From: Pyrrhosoma nymphula | Taxonomy: Eukaryota; Arthropoda; Insecta; Odonata; Coenagrionidae | Direction of reading: 5' to 3' | Assembly: GCA_963573305.1 (NCBI GenBank) | Contig: OY754332.1 | Span: 142,841,977-142,905,976, forward strand | Length of the DNA stretch: 64,000 nucleotides | Shown here: piece by piece, positions 23,580 through 33,900 of the stretch | Layout of the letters: the number at the start of each line of letters is the position of its first letter | Position numbering within the stretch: position 1 is the first letter of the stretch | Notes under the pieces: generated by a model | Databases searched by the model: none | What the model saw: the letters and a program-made list of their open reading frames with translations, nothing else | What the model was told of the DNA's origin: nothing | Position numbers and translations under genes: made by a program

Positions 23580-23895
23580 GACAACCGAGGTCATTCACGT
23601 CATGAAGAATAGGTGAGTTACTTGGCTAAGTTCGGACTACTTGGGTAGTAGAGAAAGGGAAGAGGAAAACCCGACTTCGACACTGGACCAACTCCAAAGG
23701 AAAGGTGCAAAGAAGTCCACAGTTCTGTCTCGTGCGACAGACGGAATGATACACCAGTAGTGCTCTCCACGTAGCACCCTTTTAGAGTTCAAAGATTCTC
23801 TGAAAAATATCTGCCACTGCCAGGATCCGAAGGCGGTCCTTGCGAATGGAAATCTCAGCACCATCCCGATCCCCACTCAAGTAACGGCCGAGTTG
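23580..23895 (-). repeat. SINE family A copy
   Basis: The 3' side begins at 'gacaaccgaggtcattcacg' (plus-strand reading of the conserved tail). The body contains 'cccgacttcgacactgg', 'tgctctccacgtagcaccc' and 'ctgccactgccaggatccga'. It lies in opposite orientation to, and about 90 bp from, the next copy. Confidence 0.65.
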
Positions 23896-23984
23896 ATCGA
23901 ATACAGCCTGTGGCATATTCACTCTGCTCTACCTCACCTTCTTCGAGGTGCAACCCTGGCGGTGTTTCATGGGAAACTACAAAA

Positions 23985-24336
23985 CAGGGATCGGGTTGGG
24001 GTGGTGGTTATATTGCTAGCCTCACATAGCTAAGGGCCCGGGTTTGAGTCCCAGAAGCGGCAGAAATTGTCCGTGGAATCCTGATCCCTTCTTGGGAGCC
24101 ATGTGGAGAGCACTCTTACGGTTTATCAATCCGTCCGTCGAATGGGACGTTAGTGTCGAAACCCTTTGGCGTCTTTCGTTAGGTGAAGGTCAGTGCCAAC
24201 GCCGGGCTTCTCCCCACCCTTCCTCAATTCTCCATAACATCCTCTAGTTGGCGTCCTAGTCACCTGTCCTTTGTGGCGCAAATGACCTATGTTGTGGGCC
24301 GCCTACATAAGTGAGCAACCAACTTCAAAGCAACGC
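23985..24336 (+). repeat. full-length SINE family A copy
   Basis: The head 'ggttatattgctagcctcac' leads to 'gggcccgggtttgagtccca', a good B-box (GGTTTGAGTCC). Body blocks 'ccatgtggagagcactctta' and 'cgtcgaatgggacgttag' and the tail 'gtggcgcaaatgacctatg' ending 'gagcaaccaacttc' match the copy at 16738. Confidence 0.75.
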
Positions 24337-24409
24337 ACCTCGGTGTTGGGATTTTATGCAAAATGGACCGTGTCCAGCCGTCACTCCACAACGATGAGGA
24401 GTTTGAGAG

Positions 24410-24800
24410 CGTCACACTTTAGAGGCATTAGTATAAATCGCCAATGCTTGTCAGGAGGTGAAGCTTCACAAAGATGCATTACACTATAGGTATTCTACCA
24501 ATGTTAGAGGGACCGTTAGCACTAACGTATTTTGCAACTACATAAATACAATCTACATCTACAAAATACCCTGAAAGACACCTCAAGGGTGTGTGGCAGG
24601 GGGTGAGTAGTCACCAATATGCATTACGCTATACACTATTAAAGTTAGTGTAACTACGAATATTGATGCAGTAGCATAAATCGCTAATACTTGTCAAGAG
24701 GCGAAGCCTTACAAGCATGCACTACACTATAGGTATGCTACCAAATTTAGACGGACCGTTAGTATTACTGTATTTTGCAATTACATAAATGGAAAGAGAT
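24410..24800. repeat. diverged direct duplication split by a LINE tail
   Basis: About 130 bp at 24421-24548 recurs at 24665-24793. Shared blocks include 'gcataaatcgc' or 'gtataaatcgc', 'acttgtca(g/a)gaggtgaagc'-like sequence, 'cactataggta', 'gaccgttag' and 'tattttgcaa(c/t)tacataaat'. The material between is a family-A LINE 3' tail on the minus strand plus a further diverged remnant of the unit (24612-24660). Confidence 0.65.
24549..24612 (-). repeat. LINE family A 3'-tail fragment
   Basis: On the minus strand it reads 'ccctgccacacacccttgag', then 'tattttgtagatgtagat'. This is the same layout as the 3' end of the LINE at 25860-25919 ('ccccgccacacgcctattga ... tatagatgtagatgta'). It is an extreme 5'-truncated insertion of about 60 bp. 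Confidence 0.7.
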
Positions 24801-25210
24801 ACAATAGTTATACTAAAACATGCACGGCGTGCTGTGAGTATCAGGTTGTAGATAAGGATACAGGCATTAGAGAGTAAATGTCGCGGGTGAGTCAGCTTGA
24901 ATCCTATCTACACCACCTTGAGCAAGACTCACTAAGAAACGTAGTGGAGATCCATGGCGCTCCTCGAACAGTGAATCACTCACAGCCCTTGTCTGTCTAA
25001 TCGGGGTGGCACTTGGCGTCACATTGAACATTTCAGGTATTGATTGTTTATGCTATTACACCGCATCATGACACCTCGCAGCATACCACGATAATTTTAC
25101 GCTTTGTAAGACAATGTGTTGCAAAAGACATGGTGAATGGTAGGAGAGTAAAGCGGAAATTTGAAACAAAGGATCTGGAGTTATCTGAAGAAAATAGTCG
25201 CCCGATTTAG
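24800..25210. other. spacer upstream of a LINE
   Basis: About 400 bp with no recognised feature. No RT motif could be read in any frame. Confidence 0.4.
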
Positions 25211-25919
25211 GTTAACGAGTCCCTCACCCCATTTTACAGGATGGATGGTGTTAACATAAAGGCGACAGATAAAGTGAAGTATCTAGGAGTTACGATAACT
25301 TCGGACCTATCGTGGGGAGCACATATAAGAAATATTTGTGGCAGAGCTCTGAAGAAGCTAGGATTCGTCAAGCGTATTGTGGGAAGATTTTCGGATGAAA
25401 AAGTAAAAGAGAGGTGCTATTTTGCACTCGTCCGGCCACACCTTGAATATAAAGCGAGCATATGGGATCCGGTGCAGAAAGACTTAGTCCGGGAACTTAA
25501 TAAAATACAAAGGAAAGCTGCGCGATTCATCAAAAACAGCTACGGGCGTACAGACAGCGTTACACAGATGTTAAACGAATTAGGCTGGGAGCCGCTAGAG
25601 ACTCGGAGGCTGCGCGCTAGGCTTAGATTACTTGAACAATTGAGAATAGATATCTTTCAGAGCGACACGGAGAACATCCTATTAGAACCCCACTATATTT
25701 CCAGGTTCGACAGAAACGATAAATTAAGAGAGATATTTTGCCGAACGGATAGGTATGGGAATTCGTTTTTCCCCCGAACAATAAGGGACTATAATAAATG
25801 CTAGGCGTAATTTCATTAGAGCGTGTCCATTTTATATGTAAACGGCTGGTGTCCTAACACCCCCCGCCACACGCCTATTGAGGCGGCTTGCGGGGTAATA
25901 TATAGATGTAGATGTACAG
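25211..25919 (+). pseudogene. 5'-truncated CR1/Jockey-type LINE (family A), C-terminal ORF2 plus 3' UTR
   Basis: The open frame from 25241 (187 codons; RT-like reading from about 25211, 'LTPFYRMDGVN') encodes the region after the RT palm. It has 'DKVKYLGVTITSDLSWGAHI', 'CYFALVRPHLEYKASIWDPV', 'NKIQRKAARFIKNSYGRTDS' and 'GWEPLETRRLRARLRLLEQL', and ends with 'NSFFPRTIRDYNKC'. The endonuclease and RT catalytic motifs are absent, so it is a 5'-truncated copy. The frame is intact over its whole remaining length, which suggests a fairly recent insertion. The 3' UTR has the 'ccccgccacacgcc' block and a TAGATG-type tail (25903-25919), after which the next LINE begins immediately. Confidence 0.9.
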
Positions 25920-25920
25920 A

Positions 25921-26070
25921 AAATTGTATGGACGAGCAAGGGAGCTAAAGAGGGCAAATAAATTTAAATTCCAGTGGATAAGAAATGGCAGAATTTACGT
26001 TCTCAAAGGCGAGGGGGAAGAACGCCTAATAATTACTTGCCCTGAGGATCTCTCGATATTCTCGAAATGA
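25921..26070 (+). pseudogene. LINE ORF1 C-terminal fragment
   Basis: Forty-nine codons in frame up to the TGA at 26068-26070 read 'GRARELKRANKFKFQWIRNG', then 'RIYVLKGEGEERLIITCPED' and 'LSIFSK'. The 'ARELK...(Y/F)KFxWxxNGRIxVxK' pattern is that of the C-terminal domain of many CR1/Jockey-type ORF1 (nucleic-acid-binding) proteins. The stop overlaps the ORF2 start as ATGA (26067-26070), a classic LINE ORF1/ORF2 junction. The upstream part of ORF1 is missing, cut off at the tail of the preceding LINE. Confidence 0.7.
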
Positions 26071-26653
26071 GCTGTGATCAAAGTAAATTGTTGAAGGTCT
26101 GCCACGTGAATGCTCAGTCACTGTTCTACCACATTGGCAAATTTAGAGAGCATTTTTCAAACAAGCAATACCACTTAATTGCCGTCTCTGAGACATGGTT
26201 GAATACTAAAATACCCTCAACAGCAGTTGAATTGGATGGATATGCATTGATTCGTAATGACCGGATTGGTAGAGTGGGTGGTGGTGATTGTGTGTACGTC
26301 CTGAGCTCCCTCACATATCGAATCTTAAATGCCTCTGAAAGTGTTCCATTCAAACCTGAATACATGTTTGCTGAGCTGGTGAGCGAGTATGGAGAAGTGT
26401 CACTTGGGGTGGCTTATCGCCCACAGAAATCTGGTTCTCTAAGTGAGGGGTTTGAGACCTCTTTGCTGACCTTTTTACCTATGTACACAAATGTCATATT
26501 GTGTGGAGATTTCAACTTTGATATGCTAAAAAAATCGTACCATAGTGCTTATATGAATGATCTAATTTTTTCCTGTAACCTTTCGCTGGTACCATTCAAA
26601 CCTACTCATAATGAATCAAAAAGTAGTACTTTTATTGATCTGTTTATTGTGGA

Positions 26654-26708
<55 letters not shown>

Positions 26709-27305
26709 CAGTTTTATTTGAATGCTTATATTCCTATAGAGTTGAGTTCACGAGATATTATTCTCATTGATCACCATAAACTTCAAGAAGATTTCTTATT
26801 GCTGAACAGGACTGAGTTTAAAAAATTCTTATTGTGTTGATTCCAAAGTTTAGATTTTTAATGAAAATGTTAAAAAGATACTTGATGTTCATGCCCCACT
26901 ACGCAAACGGACTTATAGGCGACCCCCGGCCCCCCGGATAACTGAAAATATTAAACATATGATGACGCAAAGCGATCGAAACAATACTTTCATACGGCGA
27001 AATTTCCGAAGAACCCGTCTTCCTGCTCTTCACGAACAATACAGATTACTTAGAAATCGTGTGAAACAGACGCCACGGAATGCAAAACCGAAATATTATC
27101 AGGAATGTTTTAAAGAGAAATGGGACGTTCGGTATACCTGGCAAGAACTACGACGCCTAGGTCTCGGGAAAAGTTGGAAAAATTCTTGTTCTTTAAATTT
27201 TAATCTTGATGAGCACAATACGTTTCTCCTAAATAGATTTACTGACGAAGACCAACCAGGCTGTAGTAAACACGAGGATGCATACAGAGGCAAGTTTGCA
27301 TAATG
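26067..27305 (+). pseudogene. CR1/Jockey-type LINE ORF2, AP-endonuclease domain, broken
   Basis: The open frame from ATG 26067 reads 'VCHVNAQSLFYHIGKFREHF', 'LIAVSETWLNTKI', 'RVGGGDCVYV', 'VILCGDFNFDML' and 'STFIDLFIVDD'. These are the ordered motifs of an exonuclease-endonuclease-phosphatase (APE) domain, including the catalytic SETW Glu and GDFN Asp/Asn. A (TA)24 array (26657-26704) then interrupts the domain. Beyond it 'LSSRDIILIDHH' stands where S-x-H-D is expected, so the catalytic His appears replaced by Arg. A fragment to 27303 ('FIRRNFRRTRLPALHEQYRL') is the endonuclease/RT linker. Several frame breaks show it is dead. Confidence 0.85.
26657..26704. repeat. (TA)24 microsatellite inside a LINE endonuclease
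   Basis: Twenty-four uninterrupted TA units lie in the middle of a coding remnant. LINE similarity continues on the other side after about 50 bp, so the array arose or expanded after insertion. Confidence 0.95.
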
Positions 27306-27399
27306 AGCTAGAATTGACACCAGTAAATGATTTTAATAGACTGTACCTACCGCATTATACGCTGGAAGTATTGTTTCGAAACTTAATAATGATTACAAC

Positions 27400-28900
27400 T
27401 AATGGACACTGGTGTCGACGGAATCAATAATAAAATGTTAAAAATTCTACTCCCTGTCGCTATGCCCGTGATACTAAACGTATTCAACTGCTCGTTAAAT
27501 TACTCAACTTTCCCGGCTCACTGGAAGTCTGCACAAATTCAGCCGATTCTTAAAATTGCTCACGCTAAAGTAATGTAAGATATTCGGCCAATCGCGCTTC
27601 TAGGCACACTGTCAAAACCAGTTTAGCGATTTGTACATGATGCCACCTTGGAACACCTCTCTAGAAATAGTCTATTAGATCAATATCAGTCAGGATTCAG
27701 AAAGGGGCATAGTACTCAGTCTGCCCTTTTAAAAGTTACAGACTATATTAGACTCTCAATTGAGCAAAACAGGTAACCTTGTTGGTCCTATTAGGCTTTA
27801 CTAAAGCTTTCGATTCGGTGAATTACAACAAACTAATAAAGCGCTTGAATGAAGTCGGACTCGCAAATTCAGTCGTGCTTTGGTTAAAATCATACCTCTC
27901 TAACAGGAAACAGGCCGTTAGAGGACCGAAAGGCGAGCTAACAAACTATTATCCTGTAACCAAAGGAGTGCCACAGGGGTCAATCCTTGGCCCCCTTCTG
28001 TTTTCCATTTATGTCAATGATATTTCTAAAGTTATCTTAAACTGTAAATACCACTTTTACGCTGATGATCTTCAGATCTACATTGACTGTTACCTTTCTG
28101 ATATGACTGAAGCCATTAATAAGGTGAATGACGATATTCAAAATATATGTAAGTGGTCACAGGAAAACTGTCTACAACTTAATCCAAACAAGACCAAAAG
28201 TATCATCATTGGTATTAATATTTATTGTAATAGAATTATACTTGATGCCCTGCCAAAAATAAATATAAAAGGTGTCCAAATTGATTATTCTGATAGTATA
28301 ACTAACTTAGGAGTTACTCTAAATAAAACCTTATCATGGAATGAACGCATAAAATCCATTTCGCATAGGGTGTTTATGACTCTATATCAGTTAAAACAAT
28401 TTAGACACCTTATCTCCCTTCGCCAAAAATTAGTGGATACTCTTGTTTTTCCACACATAGACAATTTCTGTGTGGTATACTCAGGCCTTACACACGAACT
28501 AAATTTAAAACTCCAGAGGATTAAGAACTCATGTGTGAGGTACATCTTTGACATCACACATAATGAACACGTGACACCATATTTTGAAAAACTCAGATGG
28601 CTAAAAATACAAAACAGGCGCTTACTTTATAAGGCAACATTCATGTAAAAGTTAATAGTGACAGAACTTCCCACATATTTACACCGAAATGTACAATATC
28701 ATGCTAGAACAAATAAACGTCCAACACGCCACATGGAAGAACTTTATATACAATACTATCGAACATCTGTCTACGCTAGGTCTTTCCATGTCACGTCTCG
28801 CGAAGTATGGAATCAATTGTCAGACGACGTAAAAACATCTGAAAATGCAAGTAAATTCAAAAAGAAATGTCATGAAATATTTCTACAAGTGAACTAAATA
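27400..28900 (+). pseudogene. CR1/Jockey-type LINE ORF2, reverse transcriptase domain, broken
   Basis: In order: 'GVDGINNKMLKILLP' (27412), 'YQSGFRKGHSTQSALLKV' (27687), a frameshift near 27775, 'LLGFTKAFDSV' (motif A), 'GVPQGSILGPLLFSIYVND' (motif B, 27967), 'FYADDLQIY' (motif C, 28055), 'TNLGVTLNKTLSWNERI' and a C-terminal end 'FHVTSREVWNQLSDDVK' (28780-28830). The YADD box is intact, but motif A has Gly where the metal-binding Asp (L-D-F-T-K-A-F-D) should be. At least two in-frame stops (27578, 27628) plus the frameshift near 27775 break the frame. ORF2 ends at TAA 28895. The RT is inactive. Same element as the fragments at 25921-27305. Confidence 0.9.
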
Positions 28901-29115
28901 TTGTAAGTGAACTAAATACTGTGCTACACCGTACAAAATCTGATGTATTTTATGTGTATTCATACATTTGCCGTTTTGTTAAATATTGTCGGATTCTGTG
29001 ATATTGATGCATCATGTATATCTTCCTATTGCAATATTTGTTGACTCTAAAGATATGTATAATTATATACGTTCCTAAGGGACGACTTGCCCTGGAATAA
29101 TTAATTTCATTTACT
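28898..29115 (+). repeat. 3' UTR of the family-A-like LINE
   Basis: AT-rich sequence after the ORF2 stop. It ends in 'cctaagggacgacttgccct' then 'ggaataattaattt', the common 'GCAAGxCxxGxCTTGCCC-AATAA' style of CR1/Jockey 3' ends. No TAGATG tail is visible, unlike the neighbouring copy, so it may be a different subfamily. Confidence 0.5.
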
Positions 29116-29409
29116 ATTATATTTCTAAATCAACTAACTTGCTACACTACCTATCGACAATCTTAGTTAAAAAGCCTCATTGGCAGCTGTTCATACCATG
29201 CATAATGACATAACATCATGTAGGTGCCGGTGAGCTCCATCCGAGCCCAAAAGCCGGGCTAATATTTGGAGCCCGGTTGCGCCACACCGCGTCGTGCTTC
29301 TCTGGATGGGCTTAGTTCGAGTGAGAGAGTTTAGGTTTTCTAACATGTCTCCAGCCCCTCGCTATGTTTCCACGTTCCTTGGAATAGCCTCCCTTGGAAC
29401 TTCTCTCCG

Positions 29410-29458
29410 CATCCACATCTACATCTACGAAGTACCGTTCAACCGCTCCGCGAAGTTC
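29410..29458 (-). repeat. LINE family A 3'-tail fragment
   Basis: On the minus strand 'ggtacttcgtagatgtagat' resembles the end of the LINE at 25880-25919 and the fragment at 24549. Only about 50 bp can be assigned. Confidence 0.45.
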
Positions 29459-29506
29459 CGTACAGCAGCGAACCCTGGAGTCGTATTCAGAAATAAATCT
29501 GAATTA

Positions 29507-29627
29507 TCGAACCTCAACAATGTTGCGGTTATGACATCACGTCCTCAACCTCACTCAACTTTTTTGCCTCAGCAATCAAGATTTTTCGAGGTTGGGACGT
29601 CATAATTTCGTTATTGTCGAGGCTCGA
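29507..29627. repeat. foldback MITE, copy 1
   Basis: Arms 29507-29552 and 29588-29627 are imperfect reverse complements. The right arm has 'cgaggttgggacgtcataat' and 'attgtcgaggctcga'; the left arm has their complements 'tcgaacctcaacaat' and 'atgacatcacgtcctcaacc'. The right arm is also homologous, inverted, to the left arm of the element at 30851, so the two are copies of one family. Confidence 0.65.
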
Positions 29628-29639
29628 GTACTCCCGAGT

Positions 29640-30306
29640 CCTTCCTGAATTAGGACCCTGATCCGCAGATTCGAATCTTCACCGAGGGTCACGGGGAGAG
29701 GGACGCGGGGGAGAAATCTTACAACCGTAAATACGATAACACGAATCGATAAGTGTGCTGAAATAAGGACTGGAGTGCGCTCCGCGGGAGTGGGACCTTG
29801 AATCTCCTCCCTGAGGCGAGCACATAACTCCGACCGCGAGCTCCTCTCCGGCCACCCACTGCTCTGGTGACCCATTCACACGTGAGAAAGTAACACGGGG
29901 GTGGGGACGCGAGGGCGGGTGTGGGGAAGGTGGGTGGGTGGAGAGTTCATTGGAAGAACTCGGAGACGATCCGCCGAGTAGTTGAGTCCGCTACGCTACC
30001 CGCTCTCACTTTTGTTTTATTTTCCAAGGTGCGCGCTTATATTGTCGACTGGACGGGAGCTCAGTGCTCGCTCGGTCTTCCTCTTCGGTTGACGTTTCGC
30101 GTTTTTTGCCGGTTCCGCGCCCCAATTGGCACGAAAGTATGTCCAAGGTTGTGCGTGGTTGTGCCAGTCCAAGTGGGGTCCTGTCATCGCTCAGGATACG
30201 CGCTCTCTAATCTTCTCGAAGACGTTACCGTTCGGACGCGGCAGGCGAAGAGACAGTGCTTTGGAGGGATCTCGATGAGGAGCATTTAATGAGGGCCAAC
30301 GTGAAC
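29640..30306 (+). promoter_or_regulatory. CpG island with candidate core promoter and 5' exon
   Basis: GC- and CpG-rich block. A TATA-like 'gcttatattg' (30035-30044) lies about 26 bp upstream of 'ctcagtgctc', an arthropod-type initiator (TCAGT) whose A is at 30063. Downstream, 'ggccaac|gtgagta' provides a consensus donor at 30307-30308, giving a possible exon of about 244 bp. ATGs inside open only short frames (for example 23 codons from 30139), so it would be a 5' UTR exon. G-run clusters at 29896-29942 could form a quadruplex just upstream. Motif-based inference only. Confidence 0.4.
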
Positions 30307-30549
30307 GTGAGTACCTTCTTACGACAAGCTCCAAACTGGTCCCCACCGAATGAAATCCGCCGCCAGGTTGCAACGATGATCACACCTCTAAAGGCGATCT
30401 GTTGTGCGACTAAGTCACGTGAAAATGTTTAGTATCCGGGCAATTTTTCTCACACGCGCATACGCGCATCCGGCGTTAGGCGTGGATTATAAGCGTTCCG
30501 ACTACTAAGGTTGTATTACATTGTCTAATCTCATGCATTAACCCAGTGA

Positions 30550-30645
30550 CGAATATGACATCCATGCCAGATGGGGTATTGGAACCCGTGGCCTTCGTGC
30601 TGCCAGACCGGCGCGTTACAAACCTTGCCACAATGGCCGGGATAC
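30550..30645 (-). repeat. tRNA-like SINE head (family B)
   Basis: On the minus strand 'tggcaaggtttgtaacgcgc' (A-box side) precedes 'cacgggttccaataccccat' (B-box GGTTCCAATACC). The arm spacing resembles the minus-strand head at 8565-8662. The acceptor stem does not close convincingly, so it is probably not a functional tRNA. Confidence 0.45.
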
Positions 30646-30850
30646 TTTTATGACAGATGACTATTATTAATCTGCGATTGAAAAACGTTTTACATTTTTA
30701 TCCGGTTAGACTTTGCATCCGTGGATCGTCTATTGGCACATCTATCCAAATCTACAATTTATGAATAGCTGTTCATCCTTAGTAATATTAATTCTTCAGG
30801 ATGATGGGAAGATAGAGACCAAGGGCCTAACTTAGAAGGAAAGACTAAGA

Positions 30851-30977
30851 ATTGTCGAGCCTCGAAAATTATGTAATTTTGACGTCTCAGCCTCGAGAAA
30901 TCCCGAATGCTGTATTATAAAAGTTTTGTATTGTCGAAGGCGTGAAGACAACCTCGTCATTTTCGAGGATCGACGAT
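30851..30977. repeat. foldback MITE, copy 2
   Basis: Arms 30851-30901 and about 30930-30977 are imperfect reverse complements ('attgtcgagcctcgaaaatt' against 'attttcgaggatcgacgat'). The left arm is homologous in reverse to the right arm of copy 1 at 29588-29627. It has no coding content. Confidence 0.65.
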
Positions 30978-30999
30978 TTCGAGACGATCTGAATGTGCG

Positions 31000-33900
31000 G
31001 TGGGTAATAAATCTGTGTTTATTTGGTGGCACACACAAATTGTTTAGGCAAAATCTTTCTGCTAAATGCCATAAAAAATGCTATATCATCACTCACAGAA
31101 TACATAAAAATACATTTAGTGAAAATCCTATTTTTAAAGCCAGTGAGTAAGAATTTTCCAATATATTGATAATGGGTTATCAAGTTGAAATTCCAATTGA
31201 ATTAAGTACATTTTTCAATTTTAGAGAGGTAAAGTGCTGAGTTATTTGAAGCGATCACAGGCAGTAGGCAAAGTTCGCAGAAATTCGTAAATACGAATTA
31301 TTATACAATGAATACATATTATTAATTACGATAATTCACAATTATTTGCGAAGCTATTTAAAAAAAAATCCGTTTTGCATTGCAATATGTTGGAATGCGA
31401 AATTATTGGAATAAAAAAAAACAAAAAAAACTTGCCTCCCAATCGCGGCTTAATAATCCTTCTCGAATAAAAATAATATTTCCTAAATTAAAGCGCTGAA
31501 ACATGAATATCATTGGCAGTTCAATTTTGATTTCAATAGTTATTTTTTTCGTTATAGCCGTATCATGGAGTTTAAAACGTGATTTCAACTTCAATTGCCG
31601 TGTAATCTTTACTGCATCTCATTTTGAATCGAACATCTCGTTGATATCCTAAATGATACACCAAATAATTTTTTCTACCTGTATCCTTAAAACAAATTCC
31701 CTTACTTGTTCACATCACTGTCTCACTTTTCCGGTCAAATTCAATAATAAAGAATGCTTAGGTCATTAATACCCTGTTTTGACCGGTAAGATGAAATTCC
31801 AAATCACTTCGTTCCTTTAAACAGAATTAAAAGTAATGCTACCTCGTGTCACCTAATCTCTTACTTCAAGGATAAACAAAGAATAAATGGCGAAATTTGA
31901 ACCCATGTTCTTATAGTTGCCAAGAGAGTTTAATACTAATACAAATAGAGGCTTGTGTGAAAAATTTAAATTTCCTCCTGTGTGATATTAAGACAATGTT
32001 CGCAAATTATTTTGGCAAATTTGGCATTTGATTTTTCGATTGTCACTTTTTGTAGCAGGATAATCGAAATAAGACTTAGTCCTGAGCTAAGCTTACTTAT
32101 ATTATAGACTTAGAGATTATAATGAGGCCGATCAATAAAGAATTTTTCCATATGGATATTTCTATGTAGCCTTTAAAATCAATTGAAACTGACAAGAAAC
32201 TTATTTGTGAAAATACGTTGCTTGCTATTGCTGAAACCGTATACGCCACTAGTAAGAAGGCAATGCCGAGTCCATCATTTCTTGACGACGGTTAGTCGGT
32301 TGGGGAATGGTCGTGAACACAGCTGCAAACGTATTTTGATGAAAGATATTGCAAAATTCCCATAGTCTAATATTTCGAGGCAAAAGAGAAAATTCCGTCA
32401 ATAATGACATTTTCAACTCAAAGGCATTCATACCAATATTAGAAGCTCACACTTGAGGTAAAACCTGCAAGAAAACTTTCTTTTTACGATTCTCCTGATA
32501 AATTAATAAACTGAGTACATGATAAAACCAGCTCTGCCCAAGATTTAAACGTATCGCAATGCATTACGCTTAAGGTTCACTTTTCACTTAAGGAGTTCCA
32601 GTCTATATGTTTAATCAGCAGAGAAAATTTAAAACTTTAAGCCCTAAAATGGCAGCACACACACACATCTGCCGCTATATTCATTAGATTTGGAAAAATA
32701 AACGTTACATATCAAGCTTGGAGAAACCTTCTCATGAGAATACCAATAAATTAAACATCTACGAAACACTTTTCTCTTATTTAGGTACATAATATGTCAT
32801 TTCAATTTGGATCCGTCAGAGCTCTGGCAGCTCAGCTAATTTCACAGCGCCATGTTTTAACCAGGCACAGTAAGACCCATACCTTAAAAATATCGGGTCA
32901 TGATGAAAAATGTTGCATTGTCTGATTCTCTAGGACACCAAGGAGCACATTTTGGTCCAATATTTTTCTTTCCCCATTGCCCCATGAAGTTTGTAGGTTT
33001 TAATGGCTCATTTAACATTTAGGGATAGGTTTAATCTAAAGTGGAAATGAGCATCAGTGAGTGCAATAAGATAATTTTATTTCTTAGTCATAAGATTTAC
33101 TCAACAGCTAAACGTTTTACAGGCTTCAATTTGAACATGATTGTCCTTCATCTTTCGGAGGGCAATGGAGTCAGAATTCTCGAGCCAAAGTTCCAGCTAG
33201 AAGGTGAACATATAGTGAAAGAAAAGCGCGATATTTTGTTAAGCCGTGACGTTTAATGAGGCGGAGACGAGAGCACGAAAAGAGGCAGCATAAATAGAAA
33301 ATTAGATACAAGCGAAGACGACGTGCATAACCCAGTGCACAAAGACTTTATCTGAGCAGGAAACGTGTACACCTGAACCGGAATATCGTAATCTTTAATT
33401 CAAATGAGGCAAGGATTATATGCCTTCATTTAGCGGCGATAGAGGCGCTTGCTTGTATTAAAGTATTTAACCTGAATAAACAAGCCTTATTTAAAGGACA
33501 TTTAACTACTCTGTTGCTTCAATGCTATTTTCCATATTTGACTATCCATCTTTTCTAAGGTTTCTTGCACAACCCTTGGAAAACAAGATAACTGTGAATA
33601 AATCCCACATTTGTAACTCATTCCTATACTTATTACGTTTTCCTCATTTTTTAAAAATACTGTCCTTTTCGTGTTTCCATTCAAAACCACATGGTATTAT
33701 TTTACCGCATTCTAATACATGAAATTACCAAGAGTTACATGATTAATTTTAGCCAGGGTGGAAGGAAACTATACTTTCCAGTAGGTGTGCGTTAGTGAGG
33801 CCAACGCAGGTAAATATCTCGTCACTTATTACAAAAAAGGAGATTTATGGCTACTAAATTTCCGGATCTATGACAAATGCAAATAGGAGTAGATTTTGAG

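Noticed and set aside
25241..28897. Host gene encoding a reverse-transcriptase-like protein
   Set aside because: ORF1/ORF2 organisation, truncation, tails, stops and frameshifts are those of dead LINE copies, not of a domesticated gene.
30550..30645. Functional tRNA gene
   Set aside because: The B-box is good, but the acceptor stem and anticodon arm do not pair convincingly; a tRNA-derived SINE head fits better.
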